A stretch of DNA of 64,000 nucleotides, taken from NCBI GenBank assembly GCA_024529925.1, contig JAFEUB010000810.1, positions 62,001-126,000 of the forward strand, in the 5' to 3' direction. Made by a program: the position numbers and the translations under genes. Below the pieces are notes generated by a model. That model had not been told where the DNA came from, ran no database searches, and worked only from the letters and a program-made list of their open reading frames with translations. Source of the stretch: Ophthalmolycus amberensis (taxonomy: Eukaryota > Chordata > Actinopteri > Perciformes > Zoarcidae). Of the stretch, positions 63,218 through 64,000 are shown in pieces (position 1 is the first letter of the stretch; the number at the start of each line of letters is the position of its first letter).

Positions 63218-63639
63218 CTGCACACAAAGTGGGAGACACAGGGAGACACAGTATGATGCAGCAACTATATCTCACACATTGACTGCTGTCATGAAAGTTA
63301 TGCACAGCTTTCAGTTGTCTTTATGTGTCTATTTGAAAAAGAAATTTGGTCTTAAAAAATGGAACATTTGGCAATTTGGAAATGATTTCATATCATAATC
63401 GAGAAACATCTGATGCAGTTTGACAGGACAAATTATTTAAATGTTATAATTTAGGGAATCTATAGCAGTAAATAGACTCTTGAAATGACTCAGACATACG
63501 TTTCCCTTTTCAAAAGTCAGCAAAGGTCCTTCATACTTCATTATTACATATCCACATTCGGCCATCATAAAAACACACACTGTTCATTTTGACATTCTTT
63601 CAGTCAACTTACAGTCGTGTTTTGTTGTTGTTTATCCAT

Positions 63640-63814
63640 CCCACATCATGCTTCCACAAATTCTATAAGGAAAAGAAAACAAACACAGGTAGAAACAAAC
63701 AACAAAACTATTTTTAACCCAACAACAGATCACTCAAGAGTTCAAAGGCAAAATAAGTAAATTCATAGAGAAAGAGAATGCTAGATAGGATGGTACAATG
63801 CAAATGGCACCTAT

Positions 63815-63859
<45 letters not shown>

Positions 63860-64000
63860 ATACATACATAAGCTCTTTTGTCACCTGTGCTGCCACAATA
63901 GCATCGACACAATGGGGAAGCTGACAGAAAAATAGTTTGAGCCCAGGTTATTTCACATAGAAATAATCACCCATAACAATTAGATTTTGTATCACATATC
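63640..64000. other. Upstream flank of plaat1
   Basis: Upstream of the possible first plaat1 exon. It holds an (AC)n run at 63818-63854 and no recognisable gene. Confidence 0.5.
63818..63854. repeat. (AC)n microsatellite
   Basis: About 18 AC units upstream of plaat1. Confidence 0.95.

Overview
The window is vertebrate nuclear DNA from a teleost fish, probably a spiny-rayed (percomorph-type) species. Support comes from intron-split genes with GT-AG and a few GC-AG introns, the adjacent lpar3-mcoln2 pair that is also neighbouring in other vertebrates, and several dispersed repeats of kinds common in spiny-rayed fish genomes. I assembled six complete protein-coding genes exon by exon; every splice phase closes and every reading frame is open from start to stop. 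All six, and one decayed gene copy, lie on the minus strand.

Layout from left to right. 1-2740: no gene assembled, but a CpG- and CCAAT-rich promoter-like patch with an RFX X-box lies near 1.5-1.8 kb. 2908-15307: a 23-exon receptor guanylate cyclase of 834 residues with a short cysteine-rich ectodomain in place of the usual natriuretic-type ligand domain. 15.3-19.9 kb: intergenic DNA with a dispersed repeat. 19870-24925 (5' untranslated exon near 26 kb): lpar3, a lysophosphatidic acid receptor whose two introns carry transposon copies. 26.3-31.4 kb: mostly unassigned DNA with a run of 30 Gs and a small plus-strand coding relic. 31416-38883: mcoln2, a TRPML cation channel. 40345-45182: clcc1, an ER chloride channel. 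45502-47318: a 5'-truncated non-LTR retrotransposon with an exact 15-bp target-site duplication. 47.3-48.9 kb: satellite-like DNA. 48961-52974: a tandem second copy of clcc1 broken by frameshifts, loss of two exons and an insertion. 54078-60489: ftsj3, a 21-exon ribosome-biogenesis methyltransferase. 61276-63217: plaat1, a small membrane acyltransferase/phospholipase.

The genes do not form one pathway. lpar3 and mcoln2 are an old syntenic pair. The guanylate cyclase and lpar3 are cell-surface receptors; mcoln2 and clcc1 are channels of endolysosomes and ER; ftsj3 acts in the nucleolus; plaat1 remodels phospholipids. The most unusual items are the guanylate cyclase with its unfamiliar ectodomain and the clcc1 duplication with its retrotransposon. 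All coordinates were read by eye; exon ends are supported by splice consensus and frame closure, not by transcripts.
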